A stretch of DNA of 64,000 nt, from the NCBI RefSeq assembly GCF_014898055.3, contig NW_023600993.1, positions 1,116,001-1,180,000 of the forward strand, given 5' to 3'. The DNA is from Talpa occidentalis (Eukaryota > Chordata > Mammalia > Eulipotyphla > Talpidae). A program made the position numbers and the translations under genes. This document shows positions 35,111-46,830 of the stretch, in pieces. The stretch's first letter is position 1. Every line of letters begins with the position of its first letter. Below the pieces are notes generated by a model that saw only the letters and a program-made list of their open reading frames with translations, searched no databases and had not been told where the DNA came from.

Positions 35111-38100
35111 ATGGCAAATACAGATGCTATCAATATTAACTCTAAATGTAAGCGGACTAAACTCTTCAATAAAAAGACAAAGAGTCGCAGGTTAATTAAG
35201 AAACAAAACCCAACCTTTTGCTGTCTCCAGTAAACACATTTAACTACAAAAGATAAAAATGGACTGAAAGTAAAAGGATGGAAAACAATCCTACAAACAA
35301 ATGGACCAAAAAAGAGGCAGGAACAACTATACTTACATGAGATAAAACAGATTTCAAACTCAAAAAGGTAAAAAGAGACCCAAATAGTCACTACATTATG
35401 ATCAAGGGGAACAATACTTCAAGAAGATATAACACTTATTAATGTATACTCACCAAATGAAGGAGCACCAAAATATATCAGACAACTATTTTCATCTCTG
35501 AAAACAGACATCAGAGAAAACGCATATGTAGTAGGAGACTTCAACACACCACTATCAACAATGGATAGATCAACGAGACAAAAAATAAGTAAGGACACTA
35601 AAGCTCTATATAAGGATCTAGACCTCATGGGCTTAACTGACATCCAAAAAAAAATCTGAGTGCTCATTTTTCTCAAGCGCACCTGGATCGATCACATACT
35701 GGGCACAAGACAAACATCAACAGATACACCAAGATTGAAATCATACCAACCATCTTTTCTGACCATGAAGGCATCAAACTAGAAATAAACCATAAAAAGA
35801 AGGCAAGGAACTTTCCTACCTCATGGAAATTAAAAACCACACTACTGGAAGACCACTGGACTAATGAGGAGATCAAAGAAGAAATTAAAAAATTCTTTGA
35901 ATTGAATGACAAGGAGGACACCAATATCCTAAATGTATGGGATGCAGCAAAAGCAGTAATAAGAGGAAAATAAATAGGAATAGAGGCTCACATCAAGAAA
36001 CAAGAAAGAACTCAAAGAAACATTACCTAATCACACATCTCAAAGAAGTAGCAAAAGAACAACAAAAAATCCTAAAACCAGTAGAAGAAAGGAAATAATA
36101 ATAAAGCCGAAATAAATGAAATAGAAACTAAAAAAAATCCAAAAAATCAATGAAACCAAAAGTTGGTTCTTCGAAGAAATAAATAAAATAGACAAATTCC
36201 TAGCCAGGATCACAAAGGAAAAATGGGAGAAAGCACAAATAAACAGGATCACAAATGAAAGAGGAGAAACCACAACAGACACAGGAGAAATCAAAAGAAT
36301 AATCAGAAACTACTATGAACAGTTACATACAAACAAGTTCAACAATCTAGAATAGATGGACAAATTCCTACAACTTTACAGTAATCACCCAAACTAGATA
36401 AAGAAGAAATGGAACACCTAAACAGAACAATTACAAGCAGTGAAATTGAAATGGTAATCAAAACTCTCCCCCAAAACAAAAGCCCAGGACCAGATGGATT
36501 TACAAATAAATTCTACCAAACTTTCAGAAACGGACTAGTGCCTATCCTTCATAAACTCTTTAAAAAAATTGAGAAGGAAGAGATAATACCAAACACGTTC
36601 TATGAAACCAACTTTACACTAATATCAAAACCGAACAAGGACAACACAAAAATAGAAAACTACAGGCCAATCTCTCTAATGAACACTGATGCAAAAATCC
36701 TCAGTAAAATTTTAGCTAACAGAATCCACCAATGTATCCATAAGATTATTCACCACACCAAGTAGGATTTATTGCAGGGATACAAGGATGGTTCAGCATA
36801 CAAAAATCAATCAGTGTAATCCAACACATCAGCAAAAAAAATATAAAACCCATATGATATTATCAATAGACGCTGAGATAGCTTTCAACAAAAATCCCTT
36901 GAAATTCTCGGCATACAAGGAACATACCTCAACATCATAAAAGCCATGTATGACAAGCCCATAGCCAATATTATTGTCAATGATGAAAAGTTAAAAGCAT
37001 TTCCATTAAGATCTGGAACAAGACAAGGATGTCCACTCTCACCACTGCTTTTCAATATAATACTGGAAGTCCTAACCAGAGCAATAAGACAAGAGAAAGA
37101 CATACAAGGAACCCAAATAGGGAAGGAAGAAGTTAAACTATCACTATTTGCAGATGATATGATAATATACATAGAGAACCCTAAAAACTCCACAGAAAAA
37201 CTAATCAAACTAATCAATCAGTTTAGTAAGGTAGCAGCATACAAAATCAGCACACAAAAATCAGTACCCTTCCTATACACAAACAGTAAATCTGAAGAAG
37301 TCAAGAAAATCATCCCTTTTATTATTGAAACAAAGAAAAAATCAAATACTTGGGATTAAACCTAACAAAAGTAGTAAAGGACCTATACAAAGAAAACTAT
37401 AAAACACTGGTGAAAGAAATAGAAGAAGACACAAAGAAATGGAAAGACATCCCCTGCTCATAGATTGGAAGAAGTAGAATTTTCAAAATGACCATCCTAC
37501 CAAAAGCAATTTACAGATTCAATGCTATTCCAATAAAAATTTCAATGACATCCCTCAAAGAAATAGAACAAATATTGATAAAATTCATATGAAGCCACCA
37601 AAAAGCCCAAATAGCCAAAACTCTGCTGAAAAATATAAAAAGAAAGGAATGGAGATGCCCAGACTTCAAACTATACTACAGAGCCATAATAATCAAAACT
37701 GCATGGCATTAGAACAAGAACAGACACATGAACCAATGGAACCGAATAGAAAATCCAGAAATAAACCCACAGATTTACGGTCAACTAATCTTTGACAGAG
37801 GAGCAAAGAATATGCATTGGAGCAAAGAAAGTTTGTTCAATAAATGGTGCTGGGAAAACTGGGTCGCTGCATGCAAAAGAATGAAGCTTGCAACTACCTC
37901 ACACTATGCACAAAACCAACTCAAAATGGATTAAAGAACTAGACATAAGACCTGAACCATAAAATATATAGGAGGAAATATAGGCAAAACACTACATGAC
38001 ATGCACCCCAGTAACATCTTTAAAGACTCATCACCGAAAGCAGTGATAGTGAAGGCAAAGATAAACAGCTGGGACTACATCAAATTAAAGAGCTTCTGCA

Positions 38101-38907
38101 CAGCAAAAGAGACAGTAACCAAAACAAACTGATACCCCACCAACTGGGAGAACATTTTTGCCCACAACACAAATGATAAAGGACTGATGACAAAAATCTA
38201 CAAAGAGTTGAAGAGTCTCAACAAAAACAAAGTAAATAATCCGGTCCAAAAATGGGCAGAAGAGCTAAAAGGAAACTTTTCCAAAGAGGAAATGCAAACA
38301 GGCATATTAAAACATGTTCAACATCACTTGTAATCAGGGAAATGCAAATCAAAACCACAATGAGATACCATCTTACACTAGTGAGAATGGCACATATTAA
38401 AAAACTAGCAACAACAACTGTTGGTGAGGTTGTGGAGAAAAAGGAACTCTCCTCCACTGCTGGTGGGAGTGCAAACTGGTCCAACCACTGTGGAGAGCTG
38501 TGTGGAGATTTCTGGACCTACTAAACATAGAGCTTCCATAGGATCCAGCAATTCCACTCCTAGGTATTTACCCAAAGGACACAGAAACATCAATTCCAAA
38601 GAGCACCTGCACCCCTATGTTTATAGCAGCACTGTTTACAATAGCTAAGTTTTGGAAACAACCCAAATGCCCAAAAATAGATGACTGGATCAAGAAGATG
38701 TGGTTCATACACACCATGGAATATTACTCAGCCATCAAAAAAAGATACACTCATGCCATTTGCAGCAACATGGATGGCGCTGGAAGGGATCATGCTCAGC
38801 AAAATAAGCCAGAACGAAAAAGAAAAATACCAGATGGTCTCATTCAGAGCAGGAATTTAGAAAACCTAAATAAGGGACCAGGAAAAAGACTAATTATAAT
38901 AAAGTAA
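35111..38907 (+). pseudogene. L1 ORF2 relic (endonuclease / reverse transcriptase)
   Basis: ORF2p nicks the target DNA and reverse-transcribes L1 and SINE RNA. The span is 3,797 bp, near the usual ~3.8 kb. The ATG at 35,111 is followed within about 30 bases by a frame change into the ILTLNVSGLNSSIKRQRVAG reading that starts the endonuclease domain. The first third (35,111-36,350) is heavily broken. The RT domain is best preserved: [14 protein letters not shown] (near 36,480), [22 protein letters not shown] (36,615-36,690), [12 protein letters not shown] (near 37,020) and an intact FADD at 37,147-37,158. The C-terminal part reads PKIDDWIKKMWFIHTMEYYSAI (near 38,670-38,740) and ends at a TAA at 38,905. 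Many stops and shifts make it inactive. Confidence 0.93.
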
Positions 38908-39100
38908 AAATCGAAATCAACAAGCAACTATAGACCAGAGACACACTCCGGGGGGGAGGTGGACTTAGGATCAAAACAAGTGGGGGTGGGGATTGTGTGG
39001 GGACTGTAACCAAGATGAAAACGCATACATTGTGCGAAAATGAAAAATGGTGTAAAAAAATTAAATAAAAACCAAAAAAGAAAGAAAATAGATACTTATG

Positions 39101-39720
39101 TATATATGACTCATCTGTGTGAATGTTAATGACAAGCCCCAAATCTTATTAAGTCACTAACTTCATTTAAAAAAAAAATAGCATGAGTGTTAGATATTAA
39201 AAACCATATTTTAAGCATTTGTAAATCAAACGGGAATAAAATGTTCTTTGCATATCTTATTTCTTTTTACAAAGAATGTTTTTTCCTTGTTTTATGAGAC
39301 AAATCACAGGCATTCCAGTTTGAAATCAATTTCATTGTTTTCTTTGCAATCGCTACATAGCTGTTGAATATTTGCAGTACGTTTTAATGACTAATGAAGT
39401 GCATGCTTGATTATATGCCATTAGTAAAAATATCTTTTTTTGGCAAATGGTGGTTTTCCGCTTGGCCTTGACAAAGGCAATCTATAAATGGGTTATTTCC
39501 CTTCAAAAGAATGCAAATCAGGATGCACAGATTTTAAGGGAAATATTTAAAAATAAACAATTAAAATAATGGATATTCTTTGTGTGTTACTTATTGAAAT
39601 TACAGGAACGTGTAAATGGAGCGCCTAGGTGTGCTTGCTCTCGAGACCAGCGCGCCACTAATTAGCAAAGTTGTAAATAACCTAGTTACCCTGGTAAAGT
39701 AACTGCACGCTCACTACCTG
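39101..39720. other. AT-rich block, conserved-element-like
   Basis: After the L1, about 600 bp of AT-rich DNA show no repeat signature. 39,440-39,560 (GGCAAATGGTGGTTTTCCGC ..., ATGCAAATCAGG) contains an octamer-like ATGCAAAT at about 39,511. 39,650-39,710 is balanced and compact. It resembles conserved regulatory DNA; unproven. Confidence 0.25.
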
Positions 39721-41555
39721 ACGCTCTTGTGGCGCGGGGCCGGACGGCTAGCCCAGGGCGGACGCCGAGACTCTTCCAGCAGCTGCCTTGCAGTTGTTCT
39801 CACCATCTGGAACCTGCCTTTTCTTCTTCTGTGCCCTCTGTCGAGGACACCCCTTTCTCCCAGGCTTTACCTGCCCAGGATGCCCTCTTGGAAGCTCTGT
39901 CTCACTGCCTGTCCCTGGATGAGCCTGTCCGGAGCCCACCTGGCCCTCCTGCTGAGGCCTTGGCGCCGTCGGCCCCCACGCCAGCCCGCGGCAGCAAGTC
40001 GCCTGTGACCAGCAGCTGCCCGTGCCCTTCCCCCAGGTGTGCTCCACCCCACCCCCCGGGTTCCCTGCTTTGCACAAATCATACTTTTCCAAGCCATCCA
40101 GTCCTGCTGCATTGAATTGCTTTCTAAAATTAAAACTGTTTGCCAGATAAGGCAGGAGGTTCGGGTTTCGTCTCTCCCAGCGCTGTGTTCGGAGCCGGTA
40201 GGCCAATTACTTCCACCTCTTTATTTTCAAAGGATCTCACTTATCCTCTTGTTTCTGCCCCATTGGGTAAATCATGTCACACTCAGGCATCTGACTTAAA
40301 ACACAGTTCCTCAGTGTGGAGAAATACTGGGAGAGAAACCGCTTCTGCGTCTACGTGCTTGCCTGGGCCTGGCCACGGGGCTGGGCAGAGTCTCCCTGCC
40401 GGAAGGGCAGATCCTGGAGAAAGGGCTCCCGTGGGCAACGCTCCCTTTCAAGGACCAGAGGCAACCCAGCAGGAATCCTGAGACCATCTTGCCTTCTCCT
40501 ATCTGCTGTAGGTTCATTAACGACAGCAGAAGGCTGGGCCCGCAGTCCCCGGAGCTCTGTGCAGGACACACTTCTCTCCGGGGCCTGGCGTGCCTCGGCT
40601 GAAGGGACAGCGTCCGCGCTCGCCAAGGCCCTTGTCAGGGACAAGCCAATGTGATTGCCTGTCTTCTGTTCAACCCTTCCCTCCTCTTACGTTAGTCTGA
40701 TGTTGCATGTCTGTGGGCTGTCTGTGCCATTGCACAAACACCAGAAGCCCCGAAACCCTGAACCTGGGCCCTCGATCCTGCTGGGAGCTGCACTGGGCGT
40801 GTTCTGTCCTGAGGACGGACGGTCTGTCCAGGTCCAGGGCCCAGGTGTCAGCCCTGTTTCCTTCCCCGTTGCTCTGGACAGAGGATTAGGTCGGAAACAG
40901 GTTTGTCTCCTAAAAAAGGGAGGACAGTGTGGACGAGAAGAGTGGAGCATGACTGTGCAGCACATGGACACCCCCCCCCCAGCAGGGACAGGGCTGCTGA
41001 GGGGCCTCCCTTCCCCTCCCTCCACTTATCTGTCCCCTCCTTCACCCCTGAACCCTGTCACTGAGAAATCCTCCTCGCCCTCCTGGGGCGTCTGGTGTGC
41101 TGGGTCCTGCAGACGGGAGGGAAGCAGCAGGTCGCCCTTGGGTCTCCTCTGGCTAAATTTCCTCCTGTTTTTTTCTAAGAAAGTGGTGATCTGAGTAGGG
41201 CGGCTGAGTGGCCCCCGCCACAGGCAAGGGGGGTGCTGAAAGCTCATCGCTAACACGGTACGCTGGTGGCGGAGGCAAGATAGGAGCGCTCCTGTGGGAA
41301 GGTTCATGCCAAGCTTTGCTGAGAGCAGAGATTCTTTTCAGCAGCATTTTTCTGAGACGTTCAAGGCAGGTTAGATTTTTCAAAACATTTATCTGTGCAT
41401 AACATCATGCGTCACTTAAATCTCATAGAGTTCAGTCAAAATGTCCTTGACGGATGTATCGACAGCACCTGAACTCTCTACACGCAGGATCCGGGAGAAC
41501 AGGGACCTGGGCACGTCACCCAGTCGTCCCCTGCCCCTGTGTCTTCTCCGTTTGT
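39721..41555. other. GC-rich unique sequence, no gene recognised
   Basis: Open frames overlap on both strands and have no domains. 39,785-39,945 has a faint L2-like word order ('catctggaacctgcc ... cctcttggaagctctgtctcactgcc') but is too diverged to call. A 12-C run lies at 40,970-40,981. Confidence 0.35.
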
Positions 41556-41559
41556 CATT

Positions 41560-41990
41560 CACACAGCTTGACAACACTGTGTATGGTTTAGGGGTACAGG
41601 CTCATACCTCTTCCGACTTCTCCCACCAAACCACACCACCGAGGCCCCCATGATCCTCCTCCCAACTCCATGGGGTGCCCTCTCCCATTGCCCCTCACCC
41701 CCGGTGGCTCAGTTATGCAGTCAGGTCTAGGGTTTGGTATGGTCTGCGTGTCCTTTCCTTGATCTCTTTCTGCTCCTCATAGAAGTGAGATTATACAGTA
41801 TTTGTCCTTTACCTTCTGACTTAATTCATTTAACATCATCCTCTTTATTTAGCTCATGTTTGTTGTTGCAAATGGCAAGATTTCACCTGGGTTTTGTTGA
41901 ATGCTTATTAGTATACCACTGTGTGTACACACCCCATCTTTGTCCATGGGCACTTGGTTGTTTCCATCACTCGGCTAAACTTTCGCTCTG
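41560..41990 (-). mobile_element. L1 3' end relic
   Basis: Minus-strand L1 3' end. The 3'UTR part ('acactgtgtatggtttaggggtacaggctcatacctc') at 41,570-41,700 is followed by the end of ORF2 ('gcaaatggcaagatttcacctgg', 'tatacca ctgtgtgtacacac', 'gggcacttggttgtttcc') up to about 41,990. It is the same 3'UTR family as at 12,845 and 26,395. Confidence 0.85.
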
Positions 41991-42109
41991 TCAGATTTAT
42001 CCTCTGACATCCTGTGTTTCTTTCCTCTCCCCGTCTTAGCACAGGCTGCTCGTTCTCTTTGGTTGTGTTAGCCTCCGTGGTCTGCTGTCCTCTTCCTCCT
42101 GGTGAGTTC

Positions 42110-42340
42110 ATTCTTCTAGAGCCAACTGCCCTTCAGGCTTTCCTCTTAGTAGGTTTCCCTCTTGGAAGCTCTTTCTGACTTTCCAATGCGAGTTGACCTT
42201 GCTTTGTAAACCTCTCCATGTCTTTCTTACAGCAGCAGCCACTGCTCTGGATTATTAGTGTTATTATATTCTTCTCCCTCAAGGGTGTGTTGTCCCATTC
42301 AGGCTTGTTGACTAAATGACTAAGGAAAATGAGGTGGATG
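42110..42340 (+). repeat. possible L2 relic
   Basis: The word order 'ccctcttggaagctctttctgactttcc ... cctctccatgtctttcttacagcag ... attattagtgttattatattcttctccctcaaggg' follows the L2 3' part only loosely. It is low-similarity and could be coincidental. Confidence 0.35.
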
Positions 42341-43315
42341 AGACAGGGTGTGTATTCAATGTGGATGTGTAAAACAGAGTGTCTTTCTCAAAACTAAGGG
42401 CAAAATAAAGGTTCTGAGATGTCTAAATGTGCTCTTCCTCCAAACCTGAGATTTTAAGATGACAAGCTTGTTGTTCAAGCTCTGGGTTGACAGTATGATT
42501 TCACGTGTTCCTATGATCCACTCGCTCGCATCCCCAAAGAGGCTGCTTAACACAGGCTGGCTGCCCGCTGGAAATACTGGAAAAGAAGCGGACAACATTG
42601 CAGTTCATGGTACTTAATGTTCGTGGAAAGAGGTGAGCCATCCCTGCACTCTTTTCCTTGAAAAGTATTCTGAAGTCAAATAAACTGAGACATAGAAATA
42701 CTAAGTATGTTTTATGTTACCTTCTGTAATGGACAAGTGTTTATTATGTATGTCTCCAGTTGAATTCAGTTCCATTTGCGCATTCCTGGGGCTGGAAATC
42801 TATTGCTGTTTCAAGCAGAAGTATTGGCACATTCAAGCCTGGACCTCACATGCCGCATGCCCTGAGATTGTCAGTATCCCCTAGACCCCATTGTGGGAGT
42901 CGCCGAGCTAACTGAAGATAAGCCCACCTCTGTTGGCTAGGAAGGAAATAGGCTGGGAGAATTCCCTTTTTCACACGCTGAACCACACATGGCGCAGCAT
43001 TGAGAACAGCTTCCTCTGTGGGTACCTTCCAAGGTGTCATGTGAGGCTGAGTGGGTGGGCAGGCTGGCATCACCGTTGAGGGCTCCCGGGTGCTGGCTCG
43101 CTGTCCCCAGAATAAGGCGTGACACTGCACACTCTGACAGGAACCTGATTCTGCGGCTGGAATTCACGTGGCATCAAGCTCTTTAGCGACTCTTGAGAAG
43201 TATCAGCTTTGAAGGAGGTGACGGAAAATAGCTAAGGCATCGGCTGACTTAGAAATGTGTCACGTACATGCTTTGGCCACTGAGCCGTTTCACTATTTGT
43301 ACCAAATTTACTTAT
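42341..43315. other. unique sequence, nothing recognised
   Basis: Balanced composition with no domains or named repeats. It ends at the left target-site duplication of the SINE at 43,330. Confidence 0.4.
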
Positions 43316-43329
43316 AGAAATGTTTTGTC

Positions 43330-43633
43330 GGGCCTCCCCGGTGGCGCAGCGGTTGAGCGCTGGGTTGCGAAGCTGCCCACAGCCTCTGCAGCGCCGGTTC
43401 GATCCCTGGCTGCTCCCCGGCCACCGGAGGAGGGTCCCACATGGCGCGCAGACCTCTCCTGCCGCCCGCTGCTCCCCTCAGCAGTGTCCTTCGGTCCTTC
43501 TGCCTGCTCTGCTCCCCGCTCTGGCTCTGGTGCATCCTCTCACCCTCCCGCGCTTCTGACTGTACCCAGTGCTTGTATAAATAAATAAATCTTAAAAAAA
43601 AAAAAAAATCAGTAAGTTCTTCAAAAAAAAAAA
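43330..43633 (+). mobile_element. young T+ SINE with double A-tail (possible 3' transduction)
   Basis: A well-preserved copy. A box TGGCGCAGCGGTTGAGCGC lies at 43,342-43,360 and B box GGTTCGATCCC at 43,396-43,406, both fit for Pol III. The body carries the younger-class words GTGTCCTTCGGTCCTTCTGCC and CTGCTCCCCGCTCTGGCTC. The tail is AATAAATAAATCTT followed by 15 A, then a 14-bp non-SINE segment TCAGTAAGTTCTTC, then 12 A. The 14-bp duplication AGAAATGTTTTGTC flanks everything (43,316-43,329 and 43,634-43,647), so the extra segment arrived with the SINE. It is nearly identical to the copy at 62,947. Confidence 0.96.
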
Positions 43634-43647
43634 AGAAATGTTTTGTC

Positions 43648-44475
43648 TTAGAGAAATGGTGACACAGCGAACGATTCTAAATTTAACCTATTGTTTCATT
43701 AATTGAACCTCACTGGTCCCAGCTAAGGAAAAATGATAAACATCTTGTCCATCTTGAACTGGACAACCCACCGTGTGGCTGTGCCGAGGCTTCCTGGATG
43801 TTTGAATACACACTTCCAGTCGTAAATAAAGTTACTTTTGGGGAACTCCCCCTTCCTTCCACCCTTCCTCCAAGTTCCCCGGTGACAGCAGACACACACA
43901 TGCTTCACTTGTGTCTCGTGTTCAGGCCTCACACTCTCCCACACACTCGGCATGCTCCTTGCGGTGAGCGCCGTCTGGATGTGAACTCTGCAGTGTGTCC
44001 TTGGTCTTCATTACTTTCCTCAGGTGCATGGGGGAGGCTCAGCCTCCTGCTCCCTGCTGGGATTCTGCTTCGCAGCTGCCTCATCTGTGTCAGTTTATTC
44101 CTGTGATTGAACCCCGACTCCTGGCTTTTCCTGAACTTTCTCATCCTTGAGCAGTCTTCTGGGATCTTGTGTGCGTAATCAGTCTATTATATTTTTATTT
44201 ATCAACAAGCTGCCATCAGCGCCGCGTGCTGGCTGTTTTGGGGAGGACAGCGAAGGGATTTTATCCTGAAGGCAAACTTTGGTCCACTCAGCTTTTATTG
44301 ACTTACCATTGGCTGACAGAGCTACTGAACTTGTGGAGGACAGCGTCCCCCTCGGCATGTCCCCCCACCCACCACGAGTCCACGGCCCTCCATTCCCCAC
44401 CTCCCATGCTTCCTCCACGCGCGTCTCTCCCCGCCCCCGGGCACCCCAGCTCTCACAGAGCCTGAGGGTTGTTTT
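43648..44475. other. unique sequence, nothing recognised
   Basis: Balanced DNA. Frames on both strands lack domains and no named repeat is seen. Confidence 0.4.
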
Positions 44476-44479
44476 CCGT

Positions 44480-44790
44480 GTGTTGCCACTTGTTTGCTTT
44501 GGTTGTTTGCACCCCACAAGGCAGTGAGCCCTCCAGGAACTCTTCCACATTCCGAGCTGTTTCAGCATCATCACCCCAAGATCCACCCCGTGGTTGCAAA
44601 GGCCCTGTTTTGTGTTTTTTAGTGGCTGAGTAGCGTTCCCTTCAGCCCCACCCCACCCCCACCCCCCGCGACCCACTCAGCCTTTGGAGACTCGGCTGTG
44701 TCAGATCTTGGCTGCTGGACACAGATGAGCCCCTTCGTGTTCCCTGAGTGAAAGACAGGACCCGGGCCTCCCCCGGCCGCAGCTGAATGG
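44480..44790 (-). mobile_element. probable old L1 3' relic
   Basis: 'aagatccaccccgtggttgcaaaggccctgttttgtgttttttagtggctgagtagcgttccc' resembles the reverse of the ORF2 end (usual plus-strand form: AAGGTCCATCCATGTTGTTGCAAATGGC ... TTTTATGGCTGAGTAGTATTCC). It is followed by 'gacccactcagcctttggagactcggctgtgtcagatcttggctgctg', similar to the next L1 block. Strongly diverged. Confidence 0.55.
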
Positions 44791-44879
44791 CAGCTGGGCA
44801 GTGGCCGAATGGCGGGCGGAACAGGTCCGTCCTTACCTCACACGCTGAGGGCGACTTGTGGTTGAACAAGCCTGTTTGT

Positions 44880-46110
44880 GTTGACGCCAGAGCCAAACTC
44901 AAGCCTTGTGGTGTCGGACCGGAAATGGCTTTTCTGGGCGCAAAAGTAACACGAGCGGCAGCCAGCCCTGCGGGACGAGCGGGACCCCGGGGCTGACCTG
45001 CCACCGCGCGCGCCCCGCGTCCGGCCCAGACAGAGGGAGCCCGTCCGGGCGGAGCAGAGAGCCCGGCGCGCCTCTTCCCTCCTTCCCGTCGTCAGAGCTG
45101 AGAGACACTGGCCTGAAAAAGCGATTTCCAAAAAGGAAATGAAAACAAAGCATAACCCTCCCCAAGTGTTTGTTAAGGGCCAATAACATGTGTATCCATC
45201 GGGTAAACACGATCCATCACGCTCCGGCCGCCTGGATGCGCGGCCTCCTTAGAAAATGTGCCTTTGGCCCGGGCCATTCATCATATGTGGGGCCGGGCTG
45301 ATCAGCTCCAGCACCCTCAGGCTCGCGCTGGAATCGCCCCTTGGAGGCCTCAGCCGGGGAGCGGGGAGAGTGGCGGAAAGAGCTGCGCTGCGCTGCGGCC
45401 TCCTGTTGTGTTGGCGCCCCTTGAACTTCCCCAGGCGGTGGCCCTGGGCTGTCAGGCCAGCAAGGGAGGCGCTGGGAGGTGCGCAAGCTTTGCCCTGGAG
45501 CGCAGGGGGCTTTCTGGTGGGGCTGGACCTGCGGGGGCATCTGCTGTGTCAGAGACCTGCCTTCGCGCCCCCGGGCCTGGCAGAGCCAGGGCGCCCCGAG
45601 GGGATGGGGGCTGTCCTGTGAGGCCCCGCATCTGGGGCCAGTGAGTCAGAGCCTTGCTGTGACCCCACATGAGGCAAGACCCAACGGCGCTTCTCCTCGG
45701 GGCCATGGGGGCTGTGTGCCGGGAAGGGGTCCCGGGGCAGGAGCCGCTGGGGCAGAGAAAAAACTCCTTCACTGCTTTGCACCCAGAAGGGGTGCGCATG
45801 TGGCCCACTCGGGGGTCCAAGCGGAGGTGCCCGCTTCTCCAGCAGCTGAGCAGAGCGCCTTTGACGCGGCGTTGGTGGGCATGGACGGGTTGGGGGGCGG
45901 TGATGGGAGGGGGGCAGGGCCCTGGAAGGCGGCAGTGAGATGCAGCAGGGCAGCCTGTGGGCGGCAGCCGCAGCCCGGGGTGCCCATGGGGAAGCCCCCT
46001 CCCTGGCCAGGTCTCGCGGGCGCCGGCCTGTCCCCTGCAGCGGCCACTTCTCTGCTCGGCTCAGGCCTCTTCCATGCCGGCCTCCTCCCCACAGAGGGAG
46101 CATTTTGATG
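44880..46110. other. CpG-rich region, possible CpG island with conserved-looking core
   Basis: The strongest CpG-rich stretch in the window lies at 44,930-45,080 and 45,230-45,620. Between them, 45,120-45,215 is AT-balanced and contains forkhead-like words GTGTTTGTTAAG (45,166-45,177) and GTAAACA (45,203-45,209). Frames of up to 209 codons on both strands have no domains. It may be an orphan CpG island or promoter/enhancer; there is no first-exon evidence. Confidence 0.3.
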
Positions 46111-46179
46111 GGTCTCTGCTTCCAGATAGTTTATTCTTTTTAAGATCCCTGCAGAGGGATTTTGAATAATTTTCAACTC

Positions 46180-46450
46180 CTGCTTTGGCTGGGACGTGTG
46201 CCAGAAATGGATTTTAAAATAAGCCGTCTCTTAGAGTCTCCTAATCAGGGATTTGTGCACCGCCCTGGAATGTGGTTTTCAACATGGCTTTGGGGGCGCG
46301 CTGAGACACGGAGGCTCTTTTGACAAAATAAGGAGCCTCATCACCGGCCATTGTAATCTAACGTTTCTACGTGGAGCTGTGTTGGGTGCTTTGTGGTCAA
46401 TTAAAAATACCAGGATTTAATTTCATGAGAGATTCTTAGATTTAAAGGAC
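46180..46450. other. conserved-element-like block
   Basis: Balanced to AT-rich, repeat-free in appearance, with words such as GATTTTAAAATAAGCC, GACAAAATAAGGAGCC and GGTCAATTAAAAATACC. It resembles a conserved non-coding element; inference only. Confidence 0.22.
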
Positions 46451-46609
46451 TTCAGAGGGTCTCTCCAGTCCGGTTATGAACTTGGAAGGAGGAGAGAGAT
46501 CCAGAGTCGTCCTCTGAACGGCGGCACTGCTAATTCACAGCACAGTGGGCTCAGCACCCTGGTCTGTAGCGCGGGCCTTCCTGGTCTTTCTTGCCAGAGC
46601 ACAGCCTGG

Positions 46610-46830
46610 GGTCGGCGCACCGGGTCTGGAGTTGCGCAGAACCGGGTTATAATTTCTGCTGCATCCTCATTAGCTGTGTGACCTTAAGCAACTTATTTAC
46701 CCTCTAAGCTTTTACTTCTTCATCTATGAAACAGGGTTAATAAAAGCATTTCTCTTCTGAATTTGCTTCGATGGTGAAATGGGACAATAAATACAAATTT
46801 AGTACCATGCCTGGCTGAGCTTTAGAGAAA
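46610..46830 (+). repeat. MIR, well-preserved core
   Basis: The full MIR order is readable: 'gttataatttctgctgc', 'ttagctgtgtgaccttaagcaacttatttaccctctaagc', 'cttcatctatgaaacagggttaataa', 'gtgaaatgggacaataaatac' and 'taccatgcctggct'. This is the clearest MIR in the window. Confidence 0.93.

Larger units (their letters stand above)
33370..39082 (+). mobile_element. nearly complete L1 with target-site duplication
   Basis: Plus-strand L1 of about 5.7 kb including an internal SINE, or about 5.4 kb without it. Order: about 320 bp of 5'UTR-like sequence, ORF1 relic, an inter-ORF spacer with a CATA microsatellite, ORF2 relic, a 3'UTR with a G-rich part (38,948-38,995) and an A-rich tail. The flanks carry AGAAAATATACTTATG (33,354-33,369) and AGAAAATAGATACTTATG (39,083-39,100), identical except for a 2-bp insertion, so both ends of the insertion are fixed. 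The 5'UTR is short compared with about 900 bp in human L1, so the copy is either truncated within the UTR or of a short-UTR lineage. Both ORFs contain stops and shifts; the copy is dead. Confidence 0.95.

Noticed and set aside
45479..46108. 209-codon plus-strand frame in the CpG-rich region
   Set aside because: Antisense frames of similar length cover the same DNA, composition is Gly/Pro/Ala/Arg as expected from GC-rich DNA, and no splice or domain evidence supports it.
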